Positions 55,273 to 64,000 are shown, numbered from the stretch's first letter. The stretch is DNA of 64,000 nt from Corynebacterium sp. (GCF_030532325.1 NZ_JAUNLS010000001.1:1-64000), one strand, 5' to 3'. Notes: generated from the letters alone by a model not told the origin. Translations and numbers: made by a program.

Positions 55273-56602
55273 TGTCAGCAACTGGTGCGTGGGAGATCTG
55301 CTCGGCCCCGTCAGCTTCGAGGTCGCCCCCGGCCAGCGCCTGGGCATCATCGGCGAGTCCGGCTCCGGCAAGTCCCTCACTGCCCTGTCCATCATGCAGC
55401 TTTTGCCTGAGGATCTGCCCACCCGCGGCAGCATCACGCGCGGCGACGCAAAAATCGCCATGGTCTTCCAGGAGCCGATGAGCGCGCTGGATCCGCTCAT
55501 GCGCATCCGTAAGCAGCTGCGCTACGCCGGGGCCGACCCGGCAGAGGCGCTGGCCAGCGTTGACCTGGACCCCGCCCTGGCCGCGCGCTACCCCCACGAG
55601 CTCTCCGGCGGGCAGCGCCAGCGCGTGCTCATCGCCATGGCCATGGCCCAGCAGCCGGATCTGCTCATCTGCGACGAGCCCACCACCGCCCTCGACGCCA
55701 GCACCCAGGACGGCATCCTGGATCTCCTCGAGGAGCTCGTCACCGCCCGCGGCACCGCGCTGCTGTTTATCACCCACGACCTGCGCGTGCTGCGCCGCAT
55801 GTGCCCTGAGGCCATCGTCATGCGCGACGGGCAGATCGTGGAATCCGGCGACGTACTCACCCACCCCACCCAGGACTACACCAAGCAGCTCATCGCCGCC
55901 TCCGAGCCCAAGCCGCCCGGGCCCGCGCCGCAGCTGGGTGAGCCCATCATTACTTTGGAGCACGTGAGCAAGCACTACGGCAAGGCCATCGCCCTCAATG
56001 ACGTCACGCTCAGTGTGCGCCAAGGCGAGCGCCTGGGCGTGGTCGGCGGCTCCGGCTCCGGCAAAACCACGCTGCTCAAGCTCATCTCAGGGCTGAGCCA
56101 GCCCAGCTCGGGAAGGGTGGACGTCGCCAAGCGAGTGCAAATGGTCTTCCAGGACCCGCAGGGCTCCCTCAACCCGCGCCTGCCCATCTGGCGCTCGGTG
56201 GCCGAGGGCAAGAAGGGGGCCAGCCGCGCGGAGGTGGCCGCCATCCTGGAGGAGGTCGGAATCAGCGGCAGCCTTGAGCGCTACCCGCACGAGTTCTCCG
56301 GCGGCCAGCGCCAGCGCATCTCCATTGCCCGCGCGCTCATCGGCAAGCCGGATATTCTGCTGGCAGACGAGGCCGTCTCCGCCCTCGACGTCTCCGTGCG
56401 CGCGCAGATCCTCGACCTGCTGGAAAGGCTCGTTAACGCCCACGGGCTGACCCTGGTGTTCATCTCCCACGATCTGCGCGTGGTGCGCCAGATTTGTTCC
56501 TCGGTGGCGGTGATCTACCGCGGCAGCATCGTCGAGTCCGGCGACATCTGGGAGAACCCGCAGCACGAGTACACGAAGAAGCTGATTGCCGCGGCGCGCT
56601 AG
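55265..56602 (+). CDS. ABC importer ATPase, two nucleotide-binding domains fused (DppD-DppF type)
   Basis: 445 residues holding two ATPase modules. The first has Walker A GESGSGKS, signature LSGGQRQRV and Walker B LLICDEP. The second has GGSGSGKTT, FSGGQRQRI and ILLADEAVSALD. Each module is shorter than usual and lacks the C-terminal oligopeptide extension after the first domain. No ATG fits; GTG 55265 (MLSVSNWCVG) overlaps the permease gene by eight bases. Confidence 0.88.
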   Translation: MLSVSNWCVGDLLGPVSFEVAPGQRLGIIGESGSGKSLTALSIMQLLPEDLPTRGSITRGDAKIAMVFQEPMSALDPLMRIRKQLRYAGADPAEALASVDLDPALAARYPHELSGGQRQRVLIAMAMAQQPDLLICDEPTTALDASTQDGILDLLEELVTARGTALLFITHDLRVLRRMCPEAIVMRDGQIVESGDVLTHPTQDYTKQLIAASEPKPPGPAPQLGEPIITLEHVSKHYGKAIALNDVTLSVRQGERLGVVGGSGSGKTTLLKLISGLSQPSSGRVDVAKRVQMVFQDPQGSLNPRLPIWRSVAEGKKGASRAEVAAILEEVGISGSLERYPHEFSGGQRQRISIARALIGKPDILLADEAVSALDVSVRAQILDLLERLVNAHGLTLVFISHDLRVVRQICSSVAVIYRGSIVESGDIWENPQHEYTKKLIAAAR

Positions 56603-56614
56603 AGTAGTCACGTC

Positions 56615-58300
56615 ATGACTGCTGCCTCTTCTCACCCGCTGCCCTCTCGCCCCAGTGCCCTCCAGCTCTTTCGCGCCTTCGACACCTCAGCGCGCCGCTG
56701 GCCCGGGGCGCTGCGGGCAGCACTGGCGATTCTCATTCCCGGCGCCATTGCCAACCTCACCGGCCACTCCTACGCCGTGCTGCTCGTCGCCGCGGGCGCC
56801 TTCGCGGTGATCTACGGCGAGGGATACCCCTACCGCACCCGCCGCCGCGTCATCCTCACCGCCGGCGCGCTCATCGTGGTCGCCGCCACCGTGGGCGCTT
56901 TCGTGGGCGAGCTGGTCTTCGCCCCGGGCCACGGGCGCTGGTGGCTGCTGGTCTCCGCGGCATTTAGCATCACCCTGGCCGCCACCGGCTCCTTCGTACA
57001 AAACGCGCTGCGTCTGCCGCCGCCGGGCTCCTTCATGATCGTCATGGTGGCCGGCGGCTCCACCATGCTCGCCCGCACCGACATCATGCCCTGGCAGGCC
57101 GGCGTGTGGAGCCTGGCCGGAGTGGCCACCGCCTACCTGCTGGGCATGGCCCCGCGCCTGCGCGATCCGCACGGCCCCGAGACCCGCTCCGTCCTCGCAG
57201 TGGAGAAGGCCGCCCGCGCCTTCGAGAACGCCAGCACCGACGTGCTCGCCCGCCACCACCAGGCGCAGACCGCGCTCTACAACGCCTGGCAGGCGCTTGC
57301 CGACGCCGGCATCATCCGCGGCGGCCGCATCCTCCAGCCGGAGCAGGCGGGACTGGCCGAGCGCGTCCTCGAGGCCCAGGCGCGCATCGTGGCCCACAAC
57401 CAGGCCCTCGACCTGCCCACCAACTCTGACGAACTCTCCGATACCCCCACGTACGTCGACCCCGCCCGCACCGCCATCCCGCACACCAAGCCGACGATGC
57501 GCTACCGCTTCTACCGCGCCGCCGTGGGCAACTCTCATGCCACCATCACCGCGGAGAAGATCATCATCGCCGCCACCCTCACGGCTGTCCTCGGCGTGGC
57601 CCTGGGACTGGACCGCCCGGACTGGGGTGCCGTCTCCGTGCTGCTGGTGCTGCAGTGGGGCCCCGACCGCATCCCCGGCACCATCCGCGGCGTCCACCGC
57701 ATGCTCGGCTCGGCGCTGGGCGTGGGTCTGTTCAGCCTCATCGCTGCCTTCGGCCTGCAGGAGTGGACGCTGCTCATCGCCTTGGCCGCCTGCCAGTACT
57801 GTGCCGAGATCTTCGTGGTGAAGAACTACGCCCTGTGCGTCATCTTCTCCACCCCGCTAGCCCTGCTCATGGGCAACTCCTCACAGGACCTGGGGCACAC
57901 GGTGACCATGCGCATCTGCGAGATCGCGCTCTCGGTGCTCTTTGCCCTCGCGGTGCTGTGGCTGTGGAAGCCCGGCGCGCAGGTGACCAACCACTACCGC
58001 CTCCAGGCGCGCTGCGAGGAGGCCATGCAGGCACTCCTGGGCGCGCTGCTGCTCAAGACCCCCGATGAGTCCCTCGCCCTGCGCCGTGACCTGCAGTACG
58101 AGCTGCTCTCCGAGCGCCGCAGCGTGCAGTCCATCGCGGTGAACAAGCCCGACGCCATCAAACGTTTTTGGCCACGCCACGTGGCCCTGCAACACGCCGG
58201 CTACTTTCTGCTGGACTTTTGCTCCGTGGGCCCGGACGCCCGACCCACCCGCGAGGAACTCGACGCGCTCATCCGCGAGGTGCGAGCCGCGCAGGCCTAG
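56615..58300 (+). CDS. FUSC-family membrane protein
   Basis: 561 residues. Two sets of short membrane helices (about 25-165 and 305-445) around soluble segments, the layout of FUSC/aromatic-acid-exporter-like proteins. The second set carries LGLDRPDWGAVSVLLVLQWGPDR followed by GTIRGVHRMLGSALGV. TAGAGT overlapping the previous stop may be the -10 box. Function unknown; the family includes putative efflux proteins. Ends four bases into a small convergent ORF. Confidence 0.8.
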   Translation: MTAASSHPLPSRPSALQLFRAFDTSARRWPGALRAALAILIPGAIANLTGHSYAVLLVAAGAFAVIYGEGYPYRTRRRVILTAGALIVVAATVGAFVGELVFAPGHGRWWLLVSAAFSITLAATGSFVQNALRLPPPGSFMIVMVAGGSTMLARTDIMPWQAGVWSLAGVATAYLLGMAPRLRDPHGPETRSVLAVEKAARAFENASTDVLARHHQAQTALYNAWQALADAGIIRGGRILQPEQAGLAERVLEAQARIVAHNQALDLPTNSDELSDTPTYVDPARTAIPHTKPTMRYRFYRAAVGNSHATITAEKIIIAATLTAVLGVALGLDRPDWGAVSVLLVLQWGPDRIPGTIRGVHRMLGSALGVGLFSLIAAFGLQEWTLLIALAACQYCAEIFVVKNYALCVIFSTPLALLMGNSSQDLGHTVTMRICEIALSVLFALAVLWLWKPGAQVTNHYRLQARCEEAMQALLGALLLKTPDESLALRRDLQYELLSERRSVQSIAVNKPDAIKRFWPRHVALQHAGYFLLDFCSVGPDARPTREELDALIREVRAAQA

Positions 58301-58413
58301 TGCGCGAACGCGGAAAGCAGCAGGGCGTCATCGAGCACGTGTTCTTCCACCCGATCGAAGATGGCGAAAGCCTGCTCCAACTCTTCAAAATCTGGCAGCT
58401 GCATGGCCCACAT
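58297..58413 (-). CDS. Possible small protein, 38 residues
   Basis: ATG 58413 to TAG 58297 reads MWAMQLPDFEELEQAFAIFD and ends LLLSAFAH. It is acidic and helical, lies 21 bases past the amidohydrolase stop on the same strand, and ends exactly at the convergent FUSC stop (CTAG). The ribosome binding site is weak (GGGCTAGG). Confidence 0.35.
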   Translation of the reverse strand: MWAMQLPDFEELEQAFAIFDRVEEHVLDDALLLSAFAH

Positions 58414-58434
58414 CCTAGCCCATTCGCGCCTGCG

Positions 58435-59775
58435 TCAGGACACCGGAGCGCGCATGGCCTTGGTAGCGGAGGAAGGGTGCACCTCCTCTGCGGCGAGTCG
58501 CTCGAATGCCACCGCGGCCAGCGCTGCGGCTTGGTCCCCCAAGACAGAGTCATCGAAGCGCACCAGCGGCGAGTGATTCCATTCGCGCACGTGCTCCGGG
58601 GTGTTCGGGTTCGCCGTGCCGAACCACATGAAGGTGCCCGGCACCTGGGAGAGCACGGCGCCGAAGTCCTCCGAGGCCATCATCGGATAGTCCATGCGCA
58701 CGATGTTCTCCGCGCCAAACATCCCACCCCACAGGGAGGCGGCGAACTGGTCCTCGCGTGGGTCCGTCTTCGTGGCGGTGTAGAGCACCTCGAAGTCCAC
58801 CTTGGCCGTGCACCGGTGCGAGGATGCCACTGAACCGGCCACCTCGATCACCATCTGGCGCACGGCCTCGATGTTCTCATCCCGCAGGATGCGCACCGTG
58901 GCCCCGAGCTTGGCGTGATCCGGGATGACGTTGATGGCGCCGTCCCCCGCCCGCAGGTTGGTCACCGTGATGACGATGGGATCATTAGCATCGAAGCGCC
59001 TGGTGAGCGCCACCTGGATGGCCATCTGAATCTCCGCCAGCGCCGCCACAGGATCCACGGCATCGTGCGGCCGAGAACCGTGGCCGCCTTTTCCAAAGAC
59101 CGTGATCTCCAAGTTGGAGGACGAGGCCATCATCGGCCCCGGCACATGGTGGAACGTCCCGCGATCCTGCGGCCCGACGTGCAGGCCGTAGGCGGCAATG
59201 GGACGTCGCCCAGCGGCGTCGAGCACACCCTCCTCAATCATCGGTTGAGCGCCGCCGGGGCCTTCCTCCCCCGGTTGGAACATGAAGATGACGTCGCCGT
59301 AGAGCTCCTCGCGGTGATCGCAGAGCATGGTGACCGCGCCGATGAGGCCTGCGGTGTGCATGTCATGGCCGCAGGCGTGCATGTTGCCGTTGGTGGAGGC
59401 GAAGGTATCCCCCGTCTGCTCGCGAATGGGAAGCGCATCCATGTCCGCGCGCAGCAGCACCGAGACCGGGCGCTCGCCGCGCTTTCCGCCGCGCAGCACC
59501 GCCACGACGGAACTCAAATCGTGGCCCAGCTGAATCTCCAAAGGCAGCCCGTCGAGCGCCTCGAGGACCTTCTTCTGGGTGCGCGGCATATCCAGCCCGA
59601 TCTCCGGGTTCTGGTGCAGGTCGCGGCGGAAGTCCTGCAGGCGCGGCAACAGTGCAGCACCCTCCTCCTTGAAGACTTCGCAGGCGGGGCGATCCCCAAT
59701 CTTGGCAGCCGTCACGGGCAAGGGCGGGAGCTGCTGCCCTTGGCGACGCCGCTTCTTCGGGATGGGTTCCATCAT
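58435..59775 (-). CDS. M20 family amidohydrolase (hippurate/aminoacylase type)
   Basis: Zn-dependent hydrolase of N-acyl amino acids or related amides. 446 residues: LLRADMDALPI, HACGHDMHTAGLIGA, GEEGPGGA and late DYPMMASEDFGAV metal motifs, plus a dimerisation domain (GHGSRPHDAVDPVAA). ATG 59775 is chosen, with GGAAGGAG upstream; the next codon is also ATG. Basic N-terminal PKKRRRQGQQ is unusual. Substrate not readable. Confidence 0.88.
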   Translation of the reverse strand: MMEPIPKKRRRQGQQLPPLPVTAAKIGDRPACEVFKEEGAALLPRLQDFRRDLHQNPEIGLDMPRTQKKVLEALDGLPLEIQLGHDLSSVVAVLRGGKRGERPVSVLLRADMDALPIREQTGDTFASTNGNMHACGHDMHTAGLIGAVTMLCDHREELYGDVIFMFQPGEEGPGGAQPMIEEGVLDAAGRRPIAAYGLHVGPQDRGTFHHVPGPMMASSSNLEITVFGKGGHGSRPHDAVDPVAALAEIQMAIQVALTRRFDANDPIVITVTNLRAGDGAINVIPDHAKLGATVRILRDENIEAVRQMVIEVAGSVASSHRCTAKVDFEVLYTATKTDPREDQFAASLWGGMFGAENIVRMDYPMMASEDFGAVLSQVPGTFMWFGTANPNTPEHVREWNHSPLVRFDDSVLGDQAAALAAVAFERLAAEEVHPSSATKAMRAPVS

Positions 59776-59791
59776 CACTCCTTCCGGTTTG

Positions 59792-60928
59792 TCACGAGGG
59801 TACCTGCACATCGTCGAAGGACACCACGTTTCCGCGCGCTTCCCACGCTGCCATGCGCTGGGCGACGGTCTGCCGCCAATTCGCCACGTCCGGTACCACG
59901 ACACCCTTGGCCTGGTTGGCCTCCCAGGTTCCGTCCTCAAAGAGCCAGTAGATATCCCCGGTTATCGGGTCCATGATGTAGAAGGCTCGGCGGTCTGTCT
60001 TGATGTTGTGGCAGTGCTGGCACAGGCAGACCAGGTTATCGGTGGAGGTGGGCCCGCCGGAGCCGTACTCCACGCGATGGTCGAGCTGGCAGCGGTTCGC
60101 GGGCGTGCTGCAATTGCCGGGGCCGCGGCAGGTGCCGTCACGCCCCTCCACGAAGGAACGCACCCTCGCGCTGGGCCGGTAGCCCTCGTTGGCGCCGGGC
60201 GCGATGTGGCGCACGGTAGCGTCCACCGGCGGCTCGATATACCCGTAGCCGGGCAGGAAGGCCAGGGAGTTGCCGAGCTCCTGGTAGGTGTTGATCACCA
60301 CCTTCTTCTCCACGGGCTCGAGGATGCAGGCGGCTAGAGCCTTGGCAAAGGAGATGTTTTCTTCCTCGGCGCGCTTGCGCACGAGGCGGTCGATGCTCTC
60401 GGCGGTGATGGGATCGAAGGTGGCGCTGAGCTCGCCGCGGCCGTTCTTGCGCTGCATCTGGTAGCGGTCACGCTCTTCCTCGTCCTCGCCCTGCAGGATG
60501 TTGTGCAGGGCGAGCACCTCGGAGATGACGTTGCGGATGCGGGCGGCATCGGGCAGGCGCTGGTTGCGCCGGCTGGGTGTGAACACCTCCACGAGTGCGT
60601 CATCGACGTGCGGGAAGACGCTCGGGTCTACGCCTTGCAGGGCCTTGCCCACGGCGAGGATGCGATCAAAATCCAGGAACCATTGCTGCTGGTTGAGGCG
60701 TGAGATCTTGGGAAGATGGGAGAGCTTTTCGAATCCATAGAACAGATGCTCGGCCCGGTAGGGGCTCATGCCGAAGTCGCGGCTCACGCTGGTGAAGGCG
60801 ATATCGGCGTCATCCCCGGGGCCGGGGATGACGGATTCGAAGGCCAGCCAATTGAGGCGGTTACAGTCCATGAAAGCCCTGGCTGATTGGGATTCTGGAT
60901 TGAGAGGGGCAAAGTAGGGTCCGTCCAT
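59792..60928 (-). CDS. HNH endonuclease-domain protein
   Basis: 378 residues: helical N-terminal part of the kind seen in DUF222-like/HNH proteins of actinobacteria, then a C-terminal HNH module (residues ~275-330: CSTPANRCQLDHRVEYGSGG, with LVCLCQHCHNIKT). Cysteines around the module would hold a structural zinc. These genes occur in many copies in corynebacterial genomes and their biological role is unclear. Same strand as the amidohydrolase, 16 bases before it. Confidence 0.82.
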   Translation of the reverse strand: MDGPYFAPLNPESQSARAFMDCNRLNWLAFESVIPGPGDDADIAFTSVSRDFGMSPYRAEHLFYGFEKLSHLPKISRLNQQQWFLDFDRILAVGKALQGVDPSVFPHVDDALVEVFTPSRRNQRLPDAARIRNVISEVLALHNILQGEDEEERDRYQMQRKNGRGELSATFDPITAESIDRLVRKRAEEENISFAKALAACILEPVEKKVVINTYQELGNSLAFLPGYGYIEPPVDATVRHIAPGANEGYRPSARVRSFVEGRDGTCRGPGNCSTPANRCQLDHRVEYGSGGPTSTDNLVCLCQHCHNIKTDRRAFYIMDPITGDIYWLFEDGTWEANQAKGVVVPDVANWRQTVAQRMAAWEARGNVVSFDDVQVPS

Positions 60929-61094
60929 TGCGATGTCCTTACCGGATAGGGAAAGTAGGGCGGCGCAGCGTCCTTATCAGCTGCTGGCCACCACGCTACA
61001 ACCCACCCCGGACATTCGCAATAGCTTTCGAACGAGCGCCGCATTAGCCCTGTTCGCCAGAGTATTTACCCCCGACTACCCCCGAAAGGCGAGG

Positions 61095-62945
61095 CTAGCC
61101 CTCGCCATCCGTCGAGAGCGCAGCCACGAAGGCCTCCTGCGGCACGGATACCGAGCCGATGGACTTCATGCGCTTCTTACCGGCCTTCTGCTTCTCCAGC
61201 AGCTTGCGCTTACGGGAGATATCGCCGCCGTAGCACTTGGCCAGCACGTCCTTACGCATCGCGCGGATGTTCTCACGGGCGATGATCTTGGAGCCGATGG
61301 CCGCCTGCACAGGCACCTCGAACTGCTGGCGAGGGATAAGCTCCTTGAGCTTCTTGGTCATCTTGTTGCCGTACCACTGCGCGGAATCGCGGTGGACGAT
61401 GGCAGAGAAGGCATCCACGGGGTCGCCGTTGAGCAGGATGTCCACCTTGACCAGATCCGCCAGCTGCTCGCCGGCCTCCTCGTAGTTGAGGGAGGCGTAG
61501 CCCTTGGTACGAGACTTGAGCATGTCAAAGAAATCGAAGATGATTTCACCGAGGGGCATCGTATAGCGCAGCTCCACGCGGTCCTCAGAGAGGTAGTCCA
61601 TGCCGCCCATCTGGCCGCGCTTGGACTGGCACAGCTCCATCGTCGGGCCCACGAACTGCTCGGGAACGATGATGGTCATCTTCACAATCGGCTCGTAGAC
61701 CTCGCGCAGCTTGCCGCCGGGCCAGTCCGAGGGGTTGTGCACCAGGGACTCGGTGCCGTCCTCCGCCACCACGCGGTAGGTCACCGAGGGCGCGGTGGAA
61801 ATGAGATCCAGGCCGAACTCGCGCTCCAGGCGGTCGCGGGTGATCTCCATGTGCAACAGGCCCAGGAATCCGCAGCGGAAGCCAAAGCCCAGGGCGACGG
61901 AGGTTTCGGGCTCGTAGGTGAGGGAGGCGTCGTTAAGCTGCAGCTTCTCCAGGGCGTCGCGCAGGTCCGGGAAGTCCGCCTGGGAGATGGGAAACAGGCC
62001 GGAGTACACCATCGGGTTGGGGTCCGCGTAGCCCTTGAGCGGCTCCTCGGCGCCATTCGACGCCCAGGTAATGGTGTCACCCACCTTGGTCTCGCGCACG
62101 TTCTTCACGCCGGTGATGAGGTAACCCACCTCGCCTGGGCCCAGGCCCTCGCACTTGTTCATGGTGGGGCTGACGATGCCCACCTCCAGCAGCTCGTGGT
62201 TCGCGCCGGTGGACATCATGGTGACCTTCTGACGCGGCTTGAGGGTGCCGTCCATCATGCGGATATAGGTCACCACACCGCGGTAGGTGTCATACACGGA
62301 GTCAAAGATGAGCGCGCGAGCCGGCGCATCCGGGCCCAGCTCAGAGGTCGGCGCCGGGATGAGCTCAACCACCTTGTCCAGCAACTCGGCCACTCCCTCG
62401 CCCGTCTTGCCGGACACGCGCAGGACGTCCTCCGGCTCGCAGCCAATAATGTTGGCGATCTCCAGGGCGTACTTCTCCGGATCCGCGGCCGGCAGATCGA
62501 TCTTGTTGAGGACCGGGATGATCTCCAGGTCATTCTCCATGGCCAGGTAGAGGTTGGCCAGGGTTTGGGCTTCGATGCCTTGGGCGGCGTCGACAAGCAG
62601 GATGGCTCCCTCACAGGCCTCCAGGGCGCGGGAGACCTCGTAGGTAAAGTCCACGTGACCAGGGGTGTCAATCATCTGCATGACAATCTCTTGGCCCGCG
62701 AACTCGCCGCTGCGCGGAATCCAGGGCAGGCGCACGTTCTGCGCCTTAATGGTGATGCCGCGCTCGCGCTCGATATCCATGTTGTCGAGGTATTGATCGC
62801 GCATGTCGCGGGCTTCAACTACCTGCGACAACTGCAGGATGCGGTCAGCCAGCGTCGACTTGCCGTGGTCGATGTGGGCAATGATGCAGAAGTTTCGAAT
62901 CCGCGAAGGATCCGTAAACGTAGTGGCCGCAAAGTTTTTAGACAT
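61095..62945 (-). CDS. lepA: Elongation factor 4 (LepA)
   Basis: Ribosome-associated GTPase that back-translocates or helps initiation. 616 residues: G1 [10 protein letters not shown]3 DTPGHVDF, G4 NKIDLP, then domains up to the LepA-specific C-terminus ending [16 protein letters not shown] 62945 ([10 protein letters not shown]) is the clear N-terminus. TATTCT lies seven bases before it, giving a leaderless mRNA. Divergent from the PemK-like gene with only 18 bases between start codons. Confidence 0.96.
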   Translation of the reverse strand: MSKNFAATTFTDPSRIRNFCIIAHIDHGKSTLADRILQLSQVVEARDMRDQYLDNMDIERERGITIKAQNVRLPWIPRSGEFAGQEIVMQMIDTPGHVDFTYEVSRALEACEGAILLVDAAQGIEAQTLANLYLAMENDLEIIPVLNKIDLPAADPEKYALEIANIIGCEPEDVLRVSGKTGEGVAELLDKVVELIPAPTSELGPDAPARALIFDSVYDTYRGVVTYIRMMDGTLKPRQKVTMMSTGANHELLEVGIVSPTMNKCEGLGPGEVGYLITGVKNVRETKVGDTITWASNGAEEPLKGYADPNPMVYSGLFPISQADFPDLRDALEKLQLNDASLTYEPETSVALGFGFRCGFLGLLHMEITRDRLEREFGLDLISTAPSVTYRVVAEDGTESLVHNPSDWPGGKLREVYEPIVKMTIIVPEQFVGPTMELCQSKRGQMGGMDYLSEDRVELRYTMPLGEIIFDFFDMLKSRTKGYASLNYEEAGEQLADLVKVDILLNGDPVDAFSAIVHRDSAQWYGNKMTKKLKELIPRQQFEVPVQAAIGSKIIARENIRAMRKDVLAKCYGGDISRKRKLLEKQKAGKKRMKSIGSVSVPQEAFVAALSTDGEG

Positions 62946-62963
62946 GCGTTTAGAATAGTCCAC
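62946..62963. promoter_or_regulatory. Shared divergent promoter core for lepA and the PemK-like gene
   Basis: The 18 bases hold TAGAATA (62950-62956) on the plus strand, whose complement TATTCTA serves as the -10 box for lepA. Both boxes lie seven or eight bases before their ATGs. Polymerases could bind in either direction, not both at once. Confidence 0.6.
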
Positions 62964-63503
62964 ATGACTAGCGGAAACCCATTGGCCCGGATCCGCGAGG
63001 CACTGGGCATCGGAGAACGCGAGCCTGTCGACGCCGGCCTCGCCCGCATCAACGAGCGCCTCGGGCTGAATCAAAGCACCTCGTTTAAGGAGCCACGCAA
63101 GCCCGCGTCCATCCGCGTGGAGCCTACCGACGCCCACCCGCGCAGCGTCTTCTTCACCCCAGAGATGGATGGCCAGGCGGACTCAGGCGAGGTGGTCTGG
63201 GTCTGGGCGCCCTCCGACGGCAAACAGTCTCCCCCGCGCGAGCGCGCCGTACTCATCGTCTCGCGCACCCGCACCACCGTGCTGGGCCTGCTCATCTCCC
63301 CCAATCCCGCCCACGCGGATGATGAGGAGTGGCTGGACATCGGCACCGGCGAGTGGGACGAATCGGGCCGCCAGTGCTGGGTGCGCATGGACCGCCTGCT
63401 GGAGATCTCCGAGGAGGAATGCCGCCGGCAGGGCACCCTCTTTCCCGAGCGGCGCTTCGAGCGCGTGGCCAACCGGCTGCGCTCCATGTACCACTGGGCC
63501 TAG
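62964..63503 (+). CDS. PemK/MazF-like protein
   Basis: 179 residues. The C-terminal ~120 residues fit a MazF/PemK-like fold ([46 protein letters not shown]). The first ~60 residues are an extra helical region. No antitoxin gene is adjacent, so toxin activity is doubtful. TAGAAT eight bases upstream makes it leaderless. The last codons (YHWA) are duplicated downstream in frame. Confidence 0.75.
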   Translation: MTSGNPLARIREALGIGEREPVDAGLARINERLGLNQSTSFKEPRKPASIRVEPTDAHPRSVFFTPEMDGQADSGEVVWVWAPSDGKQSPPRERAVLIVSRTRTTVLGLLISPNPAHADDEEWLDIGTGEWDESGRQCWVRMDRLLEISEEECRRQGTLFPERRFERVANRLRSMYHWA

Positions 63504-63533
63504 TATCACTGGGCCTAATATCACCGGGCCTGA
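63489..63533 (+). repeat. Three tandem 15-bp repeats, each ending in a different stop codon
   Basis: The end of the PemK-like gene reads YHWA-TAG, then YHWA-TAA, then YHRA-TGA, all in frame. Units run 63489-63503, 63504-63518 and 63519-63533 and differ by a few bases. Confidence 0.9.
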
Positions 63534-63576
63534 TTTGGGTTTTCAGCAGCGCACTTGCTAACTTTTTCTAGATACT

Positions 63577-63713
63577 TACTTTCCGGGCGCGTTGGTCGGG
63601 GCGGTCAGGACCTTGGGTCCGCTCATCGAACACCAACGCCGAGCGCACGCGGGACATGTCCGGCGGGTTAGTTTCCCAACCGTAATCATCACGATTTCCA
63701 AGAGGTAATAATC
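63577..63713 (+). promoter_or_regulatory. Structured 5' leader of rpsT with possible promoter
   Basis: A candidate promoter is TTGCTA (63555) and TACTTT (63577). In the leader, GCGTTGGT (63589-63596) pairs with ACCAACGC (63632-63639), enclosing the hairpin GGACC-TTG-GGTCC (63608-63620). GGACATGTCC (63652-63661) can fold on itself. AGAGG lies before the ATG. It could be a binding site for autoregulation by S20; I know no named family that it matches. Confidence 0.4.
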
Positions 63714-63977
63714 ATGGCAAACATTAAGTCCAAGCAGAAGCGCATCATCACCAACGAGAAGGCTCGCCAGCGCAACAAGGCTGTGCGCTCCGCCGTCCGT
63801 ACCGAGATCCGCAAGTTCCGCGAGGCCGTTGCTGCTGGCGACAAGGCTGCAGCCGAGAAGCAGCTGCGCGTTGCGTCCCGCGCTCTGGACAAGTCCGTGT
63901 CCAAGGGTGTCTTCCACCGCAACAACGCCGCCAACAAGAAGTCCGGTATGGCTAACGCCTTCAACAAGATGGCCTAA
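63714..63977 (+). CDS. rpsT: 30S ribosomal protein S20
   Basis: 87 residues, basic and helical: [31 protein letters not shown] and the [13 protein letters not shown] end typical of bS20. It binds 16S rRNA in the 30S body. AAGAGGTAA precedes the ATG. Base use is strongly biased as in highly expressed genes. Located near lepA. Confidence 0.97.
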   Translation: MANIKSKQKRIITNEKARQRNKAVRSAVRTEIRKFREAVAAGDKAAAEKQLRVASRALDKSVSKGVFHRNNAANKKSGMANAFNKMA

Positions 63978-64000
63978 GTTCTAGCCCATCAACGGATGCA

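Noticed and set aside
1-64000. CRISPR array or cas genes
   Set aside because: No regularly spaced repeats and no Cas-like proteins were seen.

Overview
The window is a piece of an actinobacterial chromosome, almost certainly Corynebacterium. The evidence is the high GC of the right-hand 51 kb, the gene order glyS / ArsR regulator / zur / uppS / recO / era and ybeY / phoH / rsmE / dnaJ / hrcA / hemW, dnaG next to dgt, lepA near rpsT, and many genes whose -10 box lies 6-9 bases before the start codon (leaderless style). The species cannot be fixed by eye.

Layout. 1-11.0 kb is a visibly AT-richer cell-surface polysaccharide locus: UDP-ManNAc dehydrogenase, a pyruvyl transferase, a large two-domain glycosyltransferase split by a -1 frameshift, a two-component polysaccharide ABC exporter and two GT4 glycosyltransferases. 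It ends at tRNA-Asn(GTT). A stranded tyrosine integrase and wecB follow; WecB makes the substrate of the dehydrogenase in the first cluster. 14-31 kb holds replication, nucleotide and translation housekeeping genes (dnaG, dgt, glyS, zur, uppS, recO, era), with accessory insertions: a membrane-anchored RNase Sa-like enzyme with a barstar-like inhibitor, and a PD-(D/E)XK-type gene inside a pair of ~92 bp inverted repeats. 31-39 kb carries the ybeY-phoH-rsmE-dnaJ-hrcA-hemW strand and two divergent CNNM/CBS membrane proteins. 39-50 kb carries fadD, malQ, two tiny membrane proteins, a carboxylesterase, idi, a lipoprotein, an ABC exporter and brnQ. 50-58 kb is a rightward group: a nonsense-interrupted flavin oxidoreductase, a GntR regulator, a peptide/nickel-type ABC importer and an FUSC-family membrane protein. 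58-64 kb ends with an M20 amidohydrolase, an HNH protein, lepA divergent from a PemK/MazF-like gene, and rpsT.

Most striking points: (1) a 1.2 kb, IS-sized unit in which a DUF559-like nuclease gene is framed by inverted copies of a hairpin repeat built from the octamer CTGAACCT; (2) a 13-mer, GGCGTCGASAAGC, found nine times exactly in the core DNA and not in the polysaccharide cluster; (3) a U-rich -1 slippery heptamer exactly where the large glycosyltransferase changes frame; (4) loss of three of the four zinc ligands in DnaG; (5) lepA and its divergent neighbour apparently sharing one symmetric -10 box with only 18 bp between their start codons.
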